Source of the DNA: Candidatus Baldrarchaeota archaeon
GTDB taxonomy: Archaea; Asgardarchaeota; Baldrarchaeia; Baldrarchaeales; DXJG01
NCBI GenBank assembly: GCA_030587435.1
Contig: JAUQZC010000022.1
Span: 1 to 64,000 of the forward strand
Reading direction: 5' to 3'
DNA: 64,000 nucleotides
Within the stretch, counting starts at the first letter, position 1, and each line of letters opens with the position of its first letter. Under the pieces are notes generated by a model. That model had not been told where the DNA came from. It did not search any database and saw nothing but the letters and a program-made list of their open reading frames with translations. Shown piece by piece: positions 35,116-43,772 of this stretch. The translations under genes were made by a program, and so were the position numbers.

Positions 35116-35529
35116 TCATTCTTCCTTTTGAACGAAGTAAAGATAAGTTACGAACAGTGCGCAGCCAACAAATGTGATTAAAGCGTGGATCCATGAAAAT
35201 AAAACGCCTGCTAAGATCACTACTATTACTCCGAGCCCAATTACTTCGACCCACCCTGCAACTTCTCTCATCCACTCTCTTATCATTGCTACAAAAATTA
35301 AGGCAAAAGCGTATGTTAGTATAAGCAATATTATTTCTACCGCGTCGAGCAGCTTAGAGTTTATGTTAGTAAGGAATTCTGCAATCTTACTAAATGGGAA
35401 TAAGTCACCCCAGAAACCAAATATAAAGACTAAGGACAGTACGACTATAACTATGGAGATAATAGTCGTTCTTATTAATCCATTTTCTATGCTACCATAT
35501 GCCATTTTTCTCTGATACATCTTTAACAC
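35116..35529 (-). CDS. Small four-helix membrane protein
   Basis: 137 residues with four transmembrane helices: IISIVIVVLSLVFIFGFWG, VEIILLILTYAFALIFVAMI, VIGLGVIVVILAGVLFSW and ITFVGCALFVTYLYFV. The N-terminus is short, and the C-terminus QKEE is charged. I recognise no family. It lies alone on the minus strand between psmA and the divergent Lrp gene, inside what is normally an uninterrupted superoperon. Confidence 0.65.
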   Translation of the reverse strand: MLKMYQRKMAYGSIENGLIRTTIISIVIVVLSLVFIFGFWGDLFPFSKIAEFLTNINSKLLDAVEIILLILTYAFALIFVAMIREWMREVAGWVEVIGLGVIVVILAGVLFSWIHALITFVGCALFVTYLYFVQKEE

Positions 35530-35610
35530 CTATCTAGAATTTAATGTATGAGAAACCTATAAAGATGTAAAATTAATTTTTCGCTTGACACCATAATTGT
35601 TCTTGAATAA

Positions 35611-35616
35611 TTTATA
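35611..35616 (+). promoter_or_regulatory. TATA box of the Lrp-JAMM pair
   Basis: TTTATA lies about 25 bases before the GTG codons at 35638/35641, as expected for a leaderless archaeal transcript. This argues that the upstream in-frame starts (from 35623) are not used. Confidence 0.5.
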
Positions 35617-35637
35617 CTCATAGTGTTGGTGAAAAAA

Positions 35638-36075
35638 GTGGTGAAGATAGATAAAATAGATAGGAAAATCATCGAGTTATTAAAAAGAGATGGAAGAATG
35701 AGTTATCGAAAAATAGCTGAGGAAATCGGAAGAACAGAGGTAACTGTCAGGAGAAGGGTCAGAAAACTAATTAAAGAGGGTGTAATAAGGAGATTTACGG
35801 TCGTAATAGATCCTGTTAAAATAGGAAAAAGCGTTCAAGCTTTTATTAGCATACCTGTAGACGTTAAGGAAACCAGCAAGTTAGTTGAGAAACTTAGAGA
35901 CATGGAAGAGGTGTCAGAAGCATATTTCCTAGCAGGTCGAACAATTTTATTACTAAAGATTAATGTTGAAGATTTAGGTGCTTTAAGTAGATTTTTGGAA
36001 GAAAAACTGGAAGCTTTGGGAGAAACAAGAAACGTTGAAACATATTTAATACTTAAGGATCTTCTTCAGGAGTAA
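35638..36075 (+). CDS. Lrp/AsnC-family transcription regulator
   Basis: About 145 residues. The winged-helix (DRKIIELLKRDGRMSYRKIAEEIGRTEVTVRRRVRKL) is followed by a RAM/ferredoxin-like effector domain (AFISIPVDVKETSKLVEKLRDMEEVSEAYFLAGR). Such proteins are octameric feast/famine regulators. GTG 35638 is preferred because the TATA-like box is 25 bases upstream; GTG 35623 is the earliest possible start. It is followed 5 bases later by the JAMM protein, so the two are an operon diverging from the membrane protein. Confidence 0.88.
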   Translation: MVKIDKIDRKIIELLKRDGRMSYRKIAEEIGRTEVTVRRRVRKLIKEGVIRRFTVVIDPVKIGKSVQAFISIPVDVKETSKLVEKLRDMEEVSEAYFLAGRTILLLKINVEDLGALSRFLEEKLEALGETRNVETYLILKDLLQE

Positions 36076-36080
36076 GAACC

Positions 36081-36503
36081 ATGCAGAAAATAGAAAAAAT
36101 AGTAATCCTCAAGAATTATTTGGAGAAAATAGTTAAGGAAGCTTTAAAAAACCCTAATATCGAGATTTGCGGTTTATTGATTGGGGTAGTCAAAAATAAA
36201 ACCGCAATAGTCAAAAGAATAAAGTTTACACCCAATATGGCTAAATCATCTATCCGCTTTTCAATAGATCCCACGATCCTCTACGAAACTTATATGGAAG
36301 TTGAAAAAATAGGAGAAGATATCATTGGTATATTTCATTCGCATCCCGCTTCTCCACAACCCTCAGCAATCGATAGAGAATACATGGAAATAAATCCAGT
36401 AGTTTGGTTGATAATTGGGGTCTTAGGAGAAGAGAAATATGAAATAGCAGCCTGGCAATTCTTTGAGGGGAAAATACATAACGTAGAGATTATAGAAACG
36501 TAG
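36081..36503 (+). CDS. JAMM/MPN+ metalloprotease (deubiquitinase-like)
   Basis: 140 residues. Zinc motif: Glu28 in IEICGLLIG, then His86-Ser-His88 in GIFHSHPASPQPSAID, with Ser95 and Asp98. The spacing between the second His and Ser is six residues, one less than the usual seven. The protein is a minimal JAMM domain with no extra domains. Archaeal relatives cleave ubiquitin-like SAMP conjugates or thiocarboxylate-peptide bonds. It is in an operon with the Lrp regulator and lies between proteasome and exosome genes; a ubiquitin-like partner is not in the window. Confidence 0.88.
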   Translation: MQKIEKIVILKNYLEKIVKEALKNPNIEICGLLIGVVKNKTAIVKRIKFTPNMAKSSIRFSIDPTILYETYMEVEKIGEDIIGIFHSHPASPQPSAIDREYMEINPVVWLIIGVLGEEKYEIAAWQFFEGKIHNVEIIET

Positions 36504-36526
36504 AGAGACTTTTTATAAAATGTGGC

Positions 36527-36589
36527 GGATCACGATCGTCGCGAGCTCATCATTGCAATAACTCTGTCTGGGACGGCGTCATCATCTCC
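36527..36589 (-). ncRNA. Candidate box C/D sRNA between JAMM and Pop5
   Basis: On the minus strand, GGA (36589-36587) can pair with TCC (36529-36527). The C box ATGATGA is at 36585-36579 and a second ATGATGA (C') at 36553-36547. The D position reads GTGA (36533-36530) and the D' position CAGA, neither of which is the standard CTGA. The island is distinctly GC-rich. Two exact C boxes favour a C/D RNA; the odd D boxes argue against it. Confidence 0.4.
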
Positions 36590-36719
36590 AAGAAATAAAT
36601 ATTTAATGTAGTTTTAAGGTTTTTGGTGTATTTTAGTTGTTAATTATCTTTAATTGGGCTTTATTTAAAACTTTTAATTCATATTGCGATCTATATTGGT
36701 TAAATGTCTCGTTCAAGGC

Positions 36720-37037
36720 TCAGTAAAATTTTTCTTTTGCAGCTTTTATTGTACCGGATATTCCCAATGTTTTTATTATGACTGGTGTTTCTGCTATCTT
36801 GGTTGTGAATGCTAGAACTGTACGCATCATATTAACTGTCATGTGTGTGCATCTTATTATGCCCTTTTTAGTATTTTTATCGTATTCGATTAACCAAAAA
36901 TTTGTTTTACTTGCTCCATATTCTCCATACATTGCCAACAAAGTTCTCCAGATATCTTTAGCTAAATCTTCCTTCGAAACATCGCTGTTTGAATATATTT
37001 TGAAGACTATGTATCTGTTTCTCTCTTCTTTGACCAA
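36720..37037 (-). CDS. rnp2: RNase P protein component Pop5 (Rnp2)
   Basis: 105 residues: RNRYIVFKIYSNSDVSKEDLAKDIWRTLLAMYGEYGASKTNFWLIEYDKNTKKGIIRC, matching the archaeal Pop5 fold (an RRM-like beta sheet), and a final helix with ITLGISGTIK-like residues (VIIKTLGISGTIKAAKEKF). It pairs with Rpp30 to activate the RNase P RNA for 5' processing of pre-tRNA. It overlaps the end of the Rpp30 gene by 31 bases. Confidence 0.92.
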   Translation of the reverse strand: MVKEERNRYIVFKIYSNSDVSKEDLAKDIWRTLLAMYGEYGASKTNFWLIEYDKNTKKGIIRCTHMTVNMMRTVLAFTTKIAETPVIIKTLGISGTIKAAKEKFY

Positions 37038-37762
37038 TTTTTCTCCTCCACATCAACTATTTCAACACCTGGAAGAACAAAACTAGCAGATAATTTTGAC
37101 AGGTTTGTTTTGATGATGTTAAAGGGTATTTCTGATACTGTTAGATCAATGTATTCTTCAGGAAGATCTAGTAAATAACCTAGCGAACATAGTTCCTGGG
37201 GACCTCGCATTTCAAAAATGTTCTCCGCGCCGCTGTCTATCACTATTTTAATTCCCTTTTTTAAAGCAATTTTTGCAGCCTTTCTCGATTCGGTAATGAG
37301 CCTGGCTCTTCTTATTCCCCTTACATTTAAAAAAGTTTTAAGGCAGATTTCGATGGCTGTATCTCCTTCTGCAGCTAAATTAGCTGTTGATTCCGTGAAG
37401 TTTTTTAGCGATTCAAGAGTTGGGAAGTTTAATGTATCGACTCTGCGATCTCTAGCAGCTGCTACGCATATCTTCTTATCTATACACCTGACTGATATGA
37501 TTTCAAATTTTCTCCGGATTTGACGCAGTTTAGCTTTTAATTCTTGAACATTTTTTGGTAAAAGATCCATTCTCCGATAAACTTCTAGACCGAAATCTTC
37601 TGATTTTCGTTTTATTTTCTCGAAAAAATTGTTAAAGCCTTTATTAAAGGATATGCAAATAATTGCGTATCCTAGTTCTGATATGATATGCAATATTTTA
37701 TCGATTTGGTTTTCAGAGTGAAAAATAGATGAACTCACGTGCATATCTACGTATTTTTTCAA
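37007..37762 (-). CDS. rnp3: RNase P protein component Rpp30 (Rnp3)
   Basis: 251 residues, a TIM-barrel-like PHP-related fold without catalytic metal residues. Landmarks are YVDMHVSSS at the start, IISVRCIDKKICVAAARDRRVDTLNFP, LAAEGDTAIEICLKTFL and VIDSGAENIFEMRGPQELCSL. It partners with Pop5. It begins 1 base after the COG1325 gene and overlaps pop5, in the same order as in most archaea. Confidence 0.94.
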   Translation of the reverse strand: MKKYVDMHVSSSIFHSENQIDKILHIISELGYAIICISFNKGFNNFFEKIKRKSEDFGLEVYRRMDLLPKNVQELKAKLRQIRRKFEIISVRCIDKKICVAAARDRRVDTLNFPTLESLKNFTESTANLAAEGDTAIEICLKTFLNVRGIRRARLITESRKAAKIALKKGIKIVIDSGAENIFEMRGPQELCSLGYLLDLPEEYIDLTVSEIPFNIIKTNLSKLSASFVLPGVEIVDVEEKNWSKKRETDT

Positions 37763-38215
37763 TTACGTCACCAATCCGATCTCTTTACAGAAACCTAAAA
37801 TTTTGTTAAGTTCTAAAGGATGGGAAGTAAAAGCTATTTTTACACGTATACTGTCTCCACTTTCTGTTAAAACTGCTTTGCCTAGGTACGCTTCTTGCTT
37901 ATCAAAACGTAAATACAAGTTTCCTGATGGGTCTAATCTTCTATCAAAGGAGGATTTTATCCGTTTTTTATCTTTTTCGGATAAAATCTTAGCTATGTGT
38001 GAAATTACCTTTCTAACTAATCCTTTTCTCCTTATAGCTGTTCTAAAAATTATTATTGGATTTTTATAATGTCCTTTTAACTCTTCTCGCTTTATTTTTA
38101 CTTCATCAAGAATCCCTTCAGGTAAAATGAACTTAAGGCTTTTAAGAACTTTTTCTGGATCTTCGGTTGCATGCGCAAAAGTTTCGATGTCAACTGATAC
38201 CACTCTAATACTCAA
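37763..38215 (-). CDS. COG1325 predicted exosome-associated RNA-binding protein
   Basis: 150 residues: RVVSVDIETFAHATEDPEKVLKSLKFILPE, HYKNPIIIFRTAIRRKGLVRKVISHI and FDRRLDPSGNLYLRFDKQEAYLGKAVL. This small archaeal family is encoded between eL15 and Rpp30 and was predicted to be an exosome subunit. No enzyme motif is seen. Confidence 0.9.
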   Translation of the reverse strand: MSIRVVSVDIETFAHATEDPEKVLKSLKFILPEGILDEVKIKREELKGHYKNPIIIFRTAIRRKGLVRKVISHIAKILSEKDKKRIKSSFDRRLDPSGNLYLRFDKQEAYLGKAVLTESGDSIRVKIAFTSHPLELNKILGFCKEIGLVT

Positions 38216-38328
38216 AGAAATTCACCACTTAAGATTAGTAAATTATGTTGATATTAAGTAGTTTTTAAAGTAAATTGATAAATTTTAGTATAAAAATAGT
38301 GTGCTTAAGTTATGTTTCACATTTAGAA

Positions 38329-38919
38329 TTATTTTCCTCTTCTTCCATGGGCTCTGAGGCTTGGTCTAACCTTTTCTCTTCCCTTACCCTTGCCTCTCAG
38401 CCCTCTTGCCTTTTTGCCTGCTCCTGTCAATCCTCTAAATACCCTTCCTTTATGTTCTTTGTTGCAAATCCAATTTATGTCCGGATCGTTCTTTATTGCT
38501 GGGTGATGTGGATCGACCATTATTACTTCAAACCATTTATATTTTCCATCTTCTGCTACCCAATAGCTGTTTAGAACCTCTAGATTTGGAAATTTTCTAG
38601 CCGCACGTTCCTCTGCAATCCATTGTAAGTTTTTGCCTGGGGTTATTTTTACCGTACCCATTTTCTTAGGTTTCCTTCCCATTTTAGGTCTAGGTTTTCT
38701 TAAGGATCCTCTTCTAACCTTAACTCTAACCATGATGAACCCTTGTTTAGCCTTGTAGCCGAGAGCTCTAGCGCGGTCTAGGCGTGTGGGTTTATCTATT
38801 CTGACTACTGTTGGTTCTCTTCTCCATTTTTGAAGTCTTTCACGCATAAGTTCATCAACATATGTTTCATCGGGTTTTTTCCATGCTTCTCTAATATAAT
38901 GGTACATTCCTTTTACCAA
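38329..38919 (-). CDS. rpl15e: Ribosomal protein eL15
   Basis: 196 residues: [46 protein letters not shown], and the basic C-terminus [18 protein letters not shown]. First gene of the superoperon, 113 bases ahead of the COG1325 gene. A GC-rich island (38945..39010) lies directly upstream and may be a leader structure. Confidence 0.96.
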   Translation of the reverse strand: MVKGMYHYIREAWKKPDETYVDELMRERLQKWRREPTVVRIDKPTRLDRARALGYKAKQGFIMVRVKVRRGSLRKPRPKMGRKPKKMGTVKITPGKNLQWIAEERAARKFPNLEVLNSYWVAEDGKYKWFEVIMVDPHHPAIKNDPDINWICNKEHKGRVFRGLTGAGKKARGLRGKGKGREKVRPSLRAHGRRGK

Positions 38920-38944
38920 TTTTCTACCTCCAGCCTTGATTACG

Positions 38945-39010
38945 GTTCACCCAATTAATTATGGGCACATCCCTGCGGGAGTTCCCCCGCCGCTGCTGCA
39001 AGAGCCAAAT
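38945..39010. other. GC-rich island upstream of eL15 (possible leader structure or small RNA)
   Basis: It contains GGG-CACAT-CCC and GCGGG-AGTTCC-CCCGC hairpins in a GC-rich run unlike its surroundings. It lies between serA and eL15 and, on the minus strand, would form the eL15 leader; autoregulation by a ribosomal protein is one idea. No C/D or H/ACA box order is clear. Confidence 0.35.
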
Positions 39011-39104
39011 ACAAATTCTTAATTAAAGGTTTCGATTAAGATATCTGGCTACTACTGAACTTCCTCAGACACTTATATAATTTATCCTTTAGGTTTTGAA
39101 ATGT

Positions 39105-40046
39105 TTATTGTTTTGATGAAAAGTGATCAATTATTTTTTGTGCTATTATAGTTGCGGCTTTTCTTTGGGCTTCTTCGGTTGATGCGCCGATATGAGGTGT
39201 GGCAACTACATTGGGTAATTGCGCCAGTTTAAGGGAAACATCTGTTGGCGGCTCGTTTTCAAATACATCTAATGCAGCAGCTGCGATTTTTCCTTCTTTA
39301 AGTGCTTCGTACAAGGCTTCTTCATCTATTATTCCGCCTCTTGATGTATTTATGATCACTGCACCATTTTTCATTAGGGAAATCTCAGCTCTGCCAATCA
39401 TATGGTAGGTTGACGGTAGAAGTGGGACATGTAAAGTTATAATATCTGATTCTTTGAGAAGCTTGTACAAGGCTTCTTTTGTTGTTCCCACAAACTCTAC
39501 TCCCAATTCTTCTGCTTTTTTGGCTAATTCTCCAATGACATCGTATGCAAGTACCCTCATATTAAAGGCGAGTGCGCGTTTGGCTACTTCTTGTCCTATC
39601 CTACCAAAACCCACTATTCCAAGCGTTTTGCCGTTTAGCTCTCTGCCCAAAAGCTCCTTTTTTATCCATTTTCCCTCTTTAAGTGCCATGTCGCCTCTTG
39701 GAATCCCTCTTAAGGCTGCTATCATTAGTCCTATTACTAATTCGGCAACAGAGTATGTGGGAGCTTCTGGAGCGTTTATCACAGCAATATTTTTTTCTTG
39801 TGCCGCTTTAACATCAATGTTATCTAATCCTACGCCAGCTCTCGCGATTAAAGTTAACTTTTCGGCTGATTCAATAATTTCTCTAGTGACTTTTGTTCTA
39901 CTCCTTACGATTAAGACTTCAAATTCTTTAATTTTCTTTTTTAACTCGTCATAGCTTATATCAGGCTGCTCTATAACTTCAAATCCAGCGTCTCTAAGCA
40001 TTTTTATGCCATCTGGATGAATAGGGTCAGATACTAAGATTTTCAT
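39105..40046 (-). CDS. serA: D-3-phosphoglycerate dehydrogenase (short form)
   Basis: 313 residues: a substrate domain with LIVRSRTKVTREIIE; NAD-binding LGIVGFGRIGQEVAKRAL (about 143-160); catalytic Arg in INTSRGGIIDEEAL; Glu in FENEPP; and His in TPHIGASTEEAQ. No C-terminal ACT regulatory domain, so it should not be feedback-inhibited by serine in the usual way. It makes 3-phosphohydroxypyruvate for serine synthesis; related 2-hydroxyacid dehydrogenases cannot be excluded. It stands alone between YchF and eL15. Confidence 0.88.
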   Translation of the reverse strand: MKILVSDPIHPDGIKMLRDAGFEVIEQPDISYDELKKKIKEFEVLIVRSRTKVTREIIESAEKLTLIARAGVGLDNIDVKAAQEKNIAVINAPEAPTYSVAELVIGLMIAALRGIPRGDMALKEGKWIKKELLGRELNGKTLGIVGFGRIGQEVAKRALAFNMRVLAYDVIGELAKKAEELGVEFVGTTKEALYKLLKESDIITLHVPLLPSTYHMIGRAEISLMKNGAVIINTSRGGIIDEEALYEALKEGKIAAAALDVFENEPPTDVSLKLAQLPNVVATPHIGASTEEAQRKAATIIAQKIIDHFSSKQ

Positions 40047-40118
40047 TATTTAATCACCTGTTTAACTGAGATATTAAAAGAAGATATGTTGAGCTTAAAA
40101 ACCTCGCGTACAATTAGG

Positions 40119-41345
40119 TTATCTACGCCTAGCTGCAGAAACGATTTTTATTATGTCTCTGTTCTTAAGTTTGTAGTCTTCTCCGAGTCTTATTCCTGTT
40201 CTTGCATCTACTGCGTAAATAAATGTTTCTCCAAGTTCTGTATGAATTTTATATGCAAGGTCTCGAGGCGTAGAGCCCTCTGGTAAAAGAAAAACATCTG
40301 GTAGAACGTTGCCTTCATGATCGGTGTATCTTGATGCGTCCTCAACAGGGAAGACCGCTACCATTTTTAGGAGATTAAAGACAGCTTCATCTAACACTTG
40401 TTGGACGCCCGTGGACCCGTATCTATGTAAGACTTCTTCCCTTAGTTTTTCGAGTTTTTCTTTTGCTTTACTTGTAAGTTTATCGGGTTTTAAAATTTCA
40501 AAGTCTGGGTCACCCGGTCTGTACTTTATTATCCCCTTTTCGGCGAGCTGACGAAGTGCGTATTCACCTGCTGCGCAACATGGAATGACAATATATTCGT
40601 TTTTCAGTTCTCTTTGAAGTCTTTCAACGTTTTTGGGAGCAGTGGGCAAGTCAACTTTGTTTGCAGCAATGATCATGGGTTTTGCAACTTTTCTAAGCTC
40701 TAAAGCAAATCGATATATTTCTTCTTCACTCCATTTATCTGGACTTTTAGATTCCAACTCAGCGTTTTTAACAGCAATTATTACATGTTCCTTTTTTATT
40801 TTTAGACCTGAGAGCCTTTCACTCATTAGTTCGGCAAAAGGTATCCTTTCAGCTCTTACACGTCCGGTTAATCTACGCCAATCTCTCATAATTATTTGAG
40901 TAAGCCACATAGCAACTTCCCTTTCAAGAAACCTTACATCCTCAAGTGGATCCCAAGTCCCAGGTTCCACTCGTCGACCTTCCGCATCGGTAGTACCACT
41001 GGCATCTACAACATGTATAAGTGCATCTGCTCTACGTAAATCGTCTAGAAATTTATTGCCTAGCCCTTTACCCCTCCATGCATCTGGAACTAGACCTGCA
41101 ACATCTAACATGTTTATTGGAACATATCTAATCCCATCTATGCAAATACTGTTGCGAGGATTATCTGTGACTCCAAGTTCTTTACAAACACATTTGACTC
41201 TAACATAAGCTGTCCCAGGTTGCGCTTCAATCGTCGTAAATGGATAGTCTGCCGTTTTATATGAAGTTAGGCAAGCTGCATTTAGGAAAGTTGTTTTACC
41301 AGATGAAGGTTTCCCTAAAAGCCCTATAAGCAATATTAACACCAC
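40119..41345 (-). CDS. ychF: YchF/OLA1-family translation GTPase/ATPase (archaeal type)
   Basis: 408 residues: G1 GLLGKPSSGKTTF, G2 PFTTIEAQPG, G3 MLDVAGLVPDAWRGKGLGN, G4 AANKVD, a coiled-coil insertion, and a C-terminal TGS domain (LGETFIYAVDARTGIRLGEDY). The DAWRGKGLGNKF sequence is typical of the YchF/Obg group. It associates with ribosomes. The start is GTG 41345 or a nearby TTG, immediately before the first strand. Confidence 0.92.
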   Translation of the reverse strand: MVLILLIGLLGKPSSGKTTFLNAACLTSYKTADYPFTTIEAQPGTAYVRVKCVCKELGVTDNPRNSICIDGIRYVPINMLDVAGLVPDAWRGKGLGNKFLDDLRRADALIHVVDASGTTDAEGRRVEPGTWDPLEDVRFLEREVAMWLTQIIMRDWRRLTGRVRAERIPFAELMSERLSGLKIKKEHVIIAVKNAELESKSPDKWSEEEIYRFALELRKVAKPMIIAANKVDLPTAPKNVERLQRELKNEYIVIPCCAAGEYALRQLAEKGIIKYRPGDPDFEILKPDKLTSKAKEKLEKLREEVLHRYGSTGVQQVLDEAVFNLLKMVAVFPVEDASRYTDHEGNVLPDVFLLPEGSTPRDLAYKIHTELGETFIYAVDARTGIRLGEDYKLKNRDIIKIVSAARRR

Positions 41346-41429
41346 AACACTATAATGTGTTTAAATCTCCAACATTCTTCTACTTACCCACTACCATAAT
41401 TTAATATTAAAATTAGGGCAAATTATGGT

Positions 41430-41945
41430 TTAAGTGGTTTCTTGAGAAGTTTTCTTGTAATATCGTTTAAAGTAATATCCGGGTTCCTTTTTTGGACCGA
41501 AACTTCTAAGACCTTTAGTTCTAAGTTGCTCCCTTAATTTATTTGCATATTCTCTTGAAATTTCTCCTCTTCTCTCCATGAAATCGATGACTTCTAATGC
41601 TTGCTCCTCTGTTTCAGCACGCCGTATAAAACTGATCACATCTGGATATCTTAGTTCATCAATCGGAGTTTCGTCAACCGGTTTTCCTCTTACACCGTGA
41701 AGTTCAACACTGTAGATATCTTCTTCTAGTTCCCTAGCTAAGTTAGGGAAAAGTTCCCTAAATACTTCCTTGTCAAATGATAAGGAATGAAAATCTTCTA
41801 CCATATTTTCATCCAAGCTTTGATACTCTTTCTCTTCTTTTATGGCTCTTTGCATTTTGATGATCTGACGTTCCATGAAGTCATCTACCATCTTGGATAT
41901 CCTTTTTCTTGCTGCTTTCCTTTTTCTCTGCTCATTTGCAGTCAA
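41430..41945 (-). CDS. Conserved archaeal protein, DUF2095-like
   Basis: 171 residues. The highly charged N-terminus (QRKRKAARKRISKM) is followed by FRELFPNLARELEED, then the C-terminal core YPDVISFIRRAETEEQALEVIDFMERRGEIS and FGPKKEPGYYFKRYY. This pattern fits the uncharacterised archaeal DUF2095 family. Function unknown; probably a soluble, DNA- or RNA-binding protein given the basic N-terminus. It has its own promoter region of about 95 bases. Confidence 0.6.
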   Translation of the reverse strand: MTANEQRKRKAARKRISKMVDDFMERQIIKMQRAIKEEKEYQSLDENMVEDFHSLSFDKEVFRELFPNLARELEEDIYSVELHGVRGKPVDETPIDELRYPDVISFIRRAETEEQALEVIDFMERRGEISREYANKLREQLRTKGLRSFGPKKEPGYYFKRYYKKTSQETT

Positions 41946-42041
41946 TTTTAACCCCTCTATAAAAAGGTAATTTAGAAGTATTATTTAAAAGTATCTAGAA
42001 TTACAAAGATAACTAAGTAAAAAGGGAAAATAATGAGAATA

Positions 42042-43655
42042 TCATTCATTTTTGTTTTTTTCTAAGCTTCTCTCGTATTCCCCGATTAAGAAAATTTTGT
42101 CTACTCCTACATCTATGTGCGACCAAGGTAATTCTTTATCAAGGTCCTTTACTTCATCGCTATAATCGGTTAAATTTATGCCAAATGTTTTTTGGGCTCT
42201 TCTCCATGCACCTAAGCCGCCACCGTGTTCAGCGACATATTCAATTATCTTTCCAAGCTTCCTATCACCTAAAGATAACGCTGCTTGAATCTTAGCCCAT
42301 CTAGGATCGAGATAATCAACGTAATTTAAACCAAGTGCTTTCAAATTTTTAATTATAAATTTCAAGCGTTTATCAAGCTCTTTTAAGGAGAATTGAGCCA
42401 ACCATTGAAAAGGCGTGTGCGGTTTAGGAATAAATGGGGTAAAACTTACATGGAGTTCGCTTGGAGAATAACCTAAACTTATAACTTTACGTATTAAGTC
42501 AACAATGCCCCATAAGTCATCTTCACCTTCTCCCGGTAATCCAACAACAAAATACAGCTTTACATGCTTAATACCACACTTCTTAGCCGTAGCAACAGCA
42601 TACAAAATCTGCTCCTCAGTAAAGGGTTTTTTAACAACTTTTCTAAGCCTAAATGTCCCAGCCTCAGGAGCAAAAGTTACGGTTTTCTGCCCACCTTTTA
42701 CCAAAGCCTCAGCAATAGATTCAGAAAAACCGTCTACACGAAGAGATGGAACAGATATATCAAAGCCACTATTCACGATATACCAGCACAAATCCTCAAA
42801 ATCAGGATGGTCTGAAATAGCTGACCCTATCAAAGAAACCTTACGAACTCGAGAAAACTTCGGTCCTCTATCGACAAGATCTTTTAAAACTTCAAAACCT
42901 CTAATTCTCATGGGTCTATTTTGAAAACCTATGAGACAAAATCTACAGCCACGATTACAGCCGCGAACAACCTCAAGAAGAAAAGATTTACCGAAAACAG
43001 GGGCAAAAGGACTATTATCATCAACTTGAGGAACAATTTCAGCAACTGGATGAGGACAATCATCAAGACTTTTAACCCAAGCTCGTTTCACACTATGTCT
43101 ACCCAAAGATGGAACATATACACCTTCAATGTCAGCAAACACCTCTAAATTCTCTCTAGGGTTCCTTGTTTCCAGAAAAAGGTCAATGAACCTATCCATA
43201 ACAGCCTCAGCGTCGCCGATAACAAAAAGATCAATAAAATCGCTAATAGGTTCAGGATTCTCCCATGCACATGGACCTCCAGCAATAATTAAAGGATCTT
43301 CCTTCGACCGATCCTTGGAATGTAAAGGAATACCAGATCTACGAAGCATATCAACAACATTAACATAGTCGGTCTCAAACTGCAAACTAAAACCAACAAC
43401 ATCAAACTCCCTTAGGTTACGCCCCGATTCCAAGGAACTTGGAATAATTTTCTTTTGATAAGGTAAAAAACAGCGTTCGCAAACAACATCCTCCCTAGAA
43501 TTTAACAGAAAATACAAAAGTTGAGTAGCAAAAGAAGACATACCCACTCTATAAACATTTGGATAAACAAAAGCAAACCTAAGATCAACCTTTCTCCAAT
43601 CTTTTCTAACCACATTAACCTCTAACACACGGCCAATCACAAAGACCACCAACAT
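42042..43655 (-). CDS. Radical SAM protein with N-terminal B12-binding-like domain
   Basis: About 537 residues from ATG 43655 (the frame is open to 43754, but the extra N-terminus looks like non-coding DNA and overlaps the divergent MFS gene). The first domain has DLRFAFVYPNVYRVGMSSFATQLLY and DVVGFSLQFETDYVNVVDML, as in the TIGR03960-type family. The cluster motif is VVRGCNRGCRFCLIGFQ, followed by VSLIGSAISDHPDF, FAPEAGTFRLRKVVKKPF and LYFVVGLPGEGEDD. The substrate is unknown; a role in RNA or cofactor modification is likely by class. Confidence 0.88.
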   Translation of the reverse strand: MLVVFVIGRVLEVNVVRKDWRKVDLRFAFVYPNVYRVGMSSFATQLLYFLLNSREDVVCERCFLPYQKKIIPSSLESGRNLREFDVVGFSLQFETDYVNVVDMLRRSGIPLHSKDRSKEDPLIIAGGPCAWENPEPISDFIDLFVIGDAEAVMDRFIDLFLETRNPRENLEVFADIEGVYVPSLGRHSVKRAWVKSLDDCPHPVAEIVPQVDDNSPFAPVFGKSFLLEVVRGCNRGCRFCLIGFQNRPMRIRGFEVLKDLVDRGPKFSRVRKVSLIGSAISDHPDFEDLCWYIVNSGFDISVPSLRVDGFSESIAEALVKGGQKTVTFAPEAGTFRLRKVVKKPFTEEQILYAVATAKKCGIKHVKLYFVVGLPGEGEDDLWGIVDLIRKVISLGYSPSELHVSFTPFIPKPHTPFQWLAQFSLKELDKRLKFIIKNLKALGLNYVDYLDPRWAKIQAALSLGDRKLGKIIEYVAEHGGGLGAWRRAQKTFGINLTDYSDEVKDLDKELPWSHIDVGVDKIFLIGEYERSLEKNKNE

Positions 43656-43743
43656 AACGCAACCGGAAAATGCACTAAAACAAAGACACAACAAATATAA
43701 TTGTTCCTCGCGCATAAACCTTATATAACCACCTATAAAAGCT

Positions 43744-43751
43744 ATATATCT
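43744..43751 (+). promoter_or_regulatory. TATA-like box of the MFS gene
   Basis: TATATATC lies about 28 bases before GTG 43773, consistent with a leaderless archaeal start. A second AT-rich box TATAAAAG is found 10 bases further upstream. Confidence 0.4.
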
Positions 43752-43772
43752 CACCTACATATAACTCCTCAG

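Noticed and set aside
42042..43754. The longest start for the radical SAM gene at 43754
   Set aside because: The extra N-terminus overlaps the divergent MFS promoter and looks like translated non-coding DNA; the conserved start is near 43655 or later.
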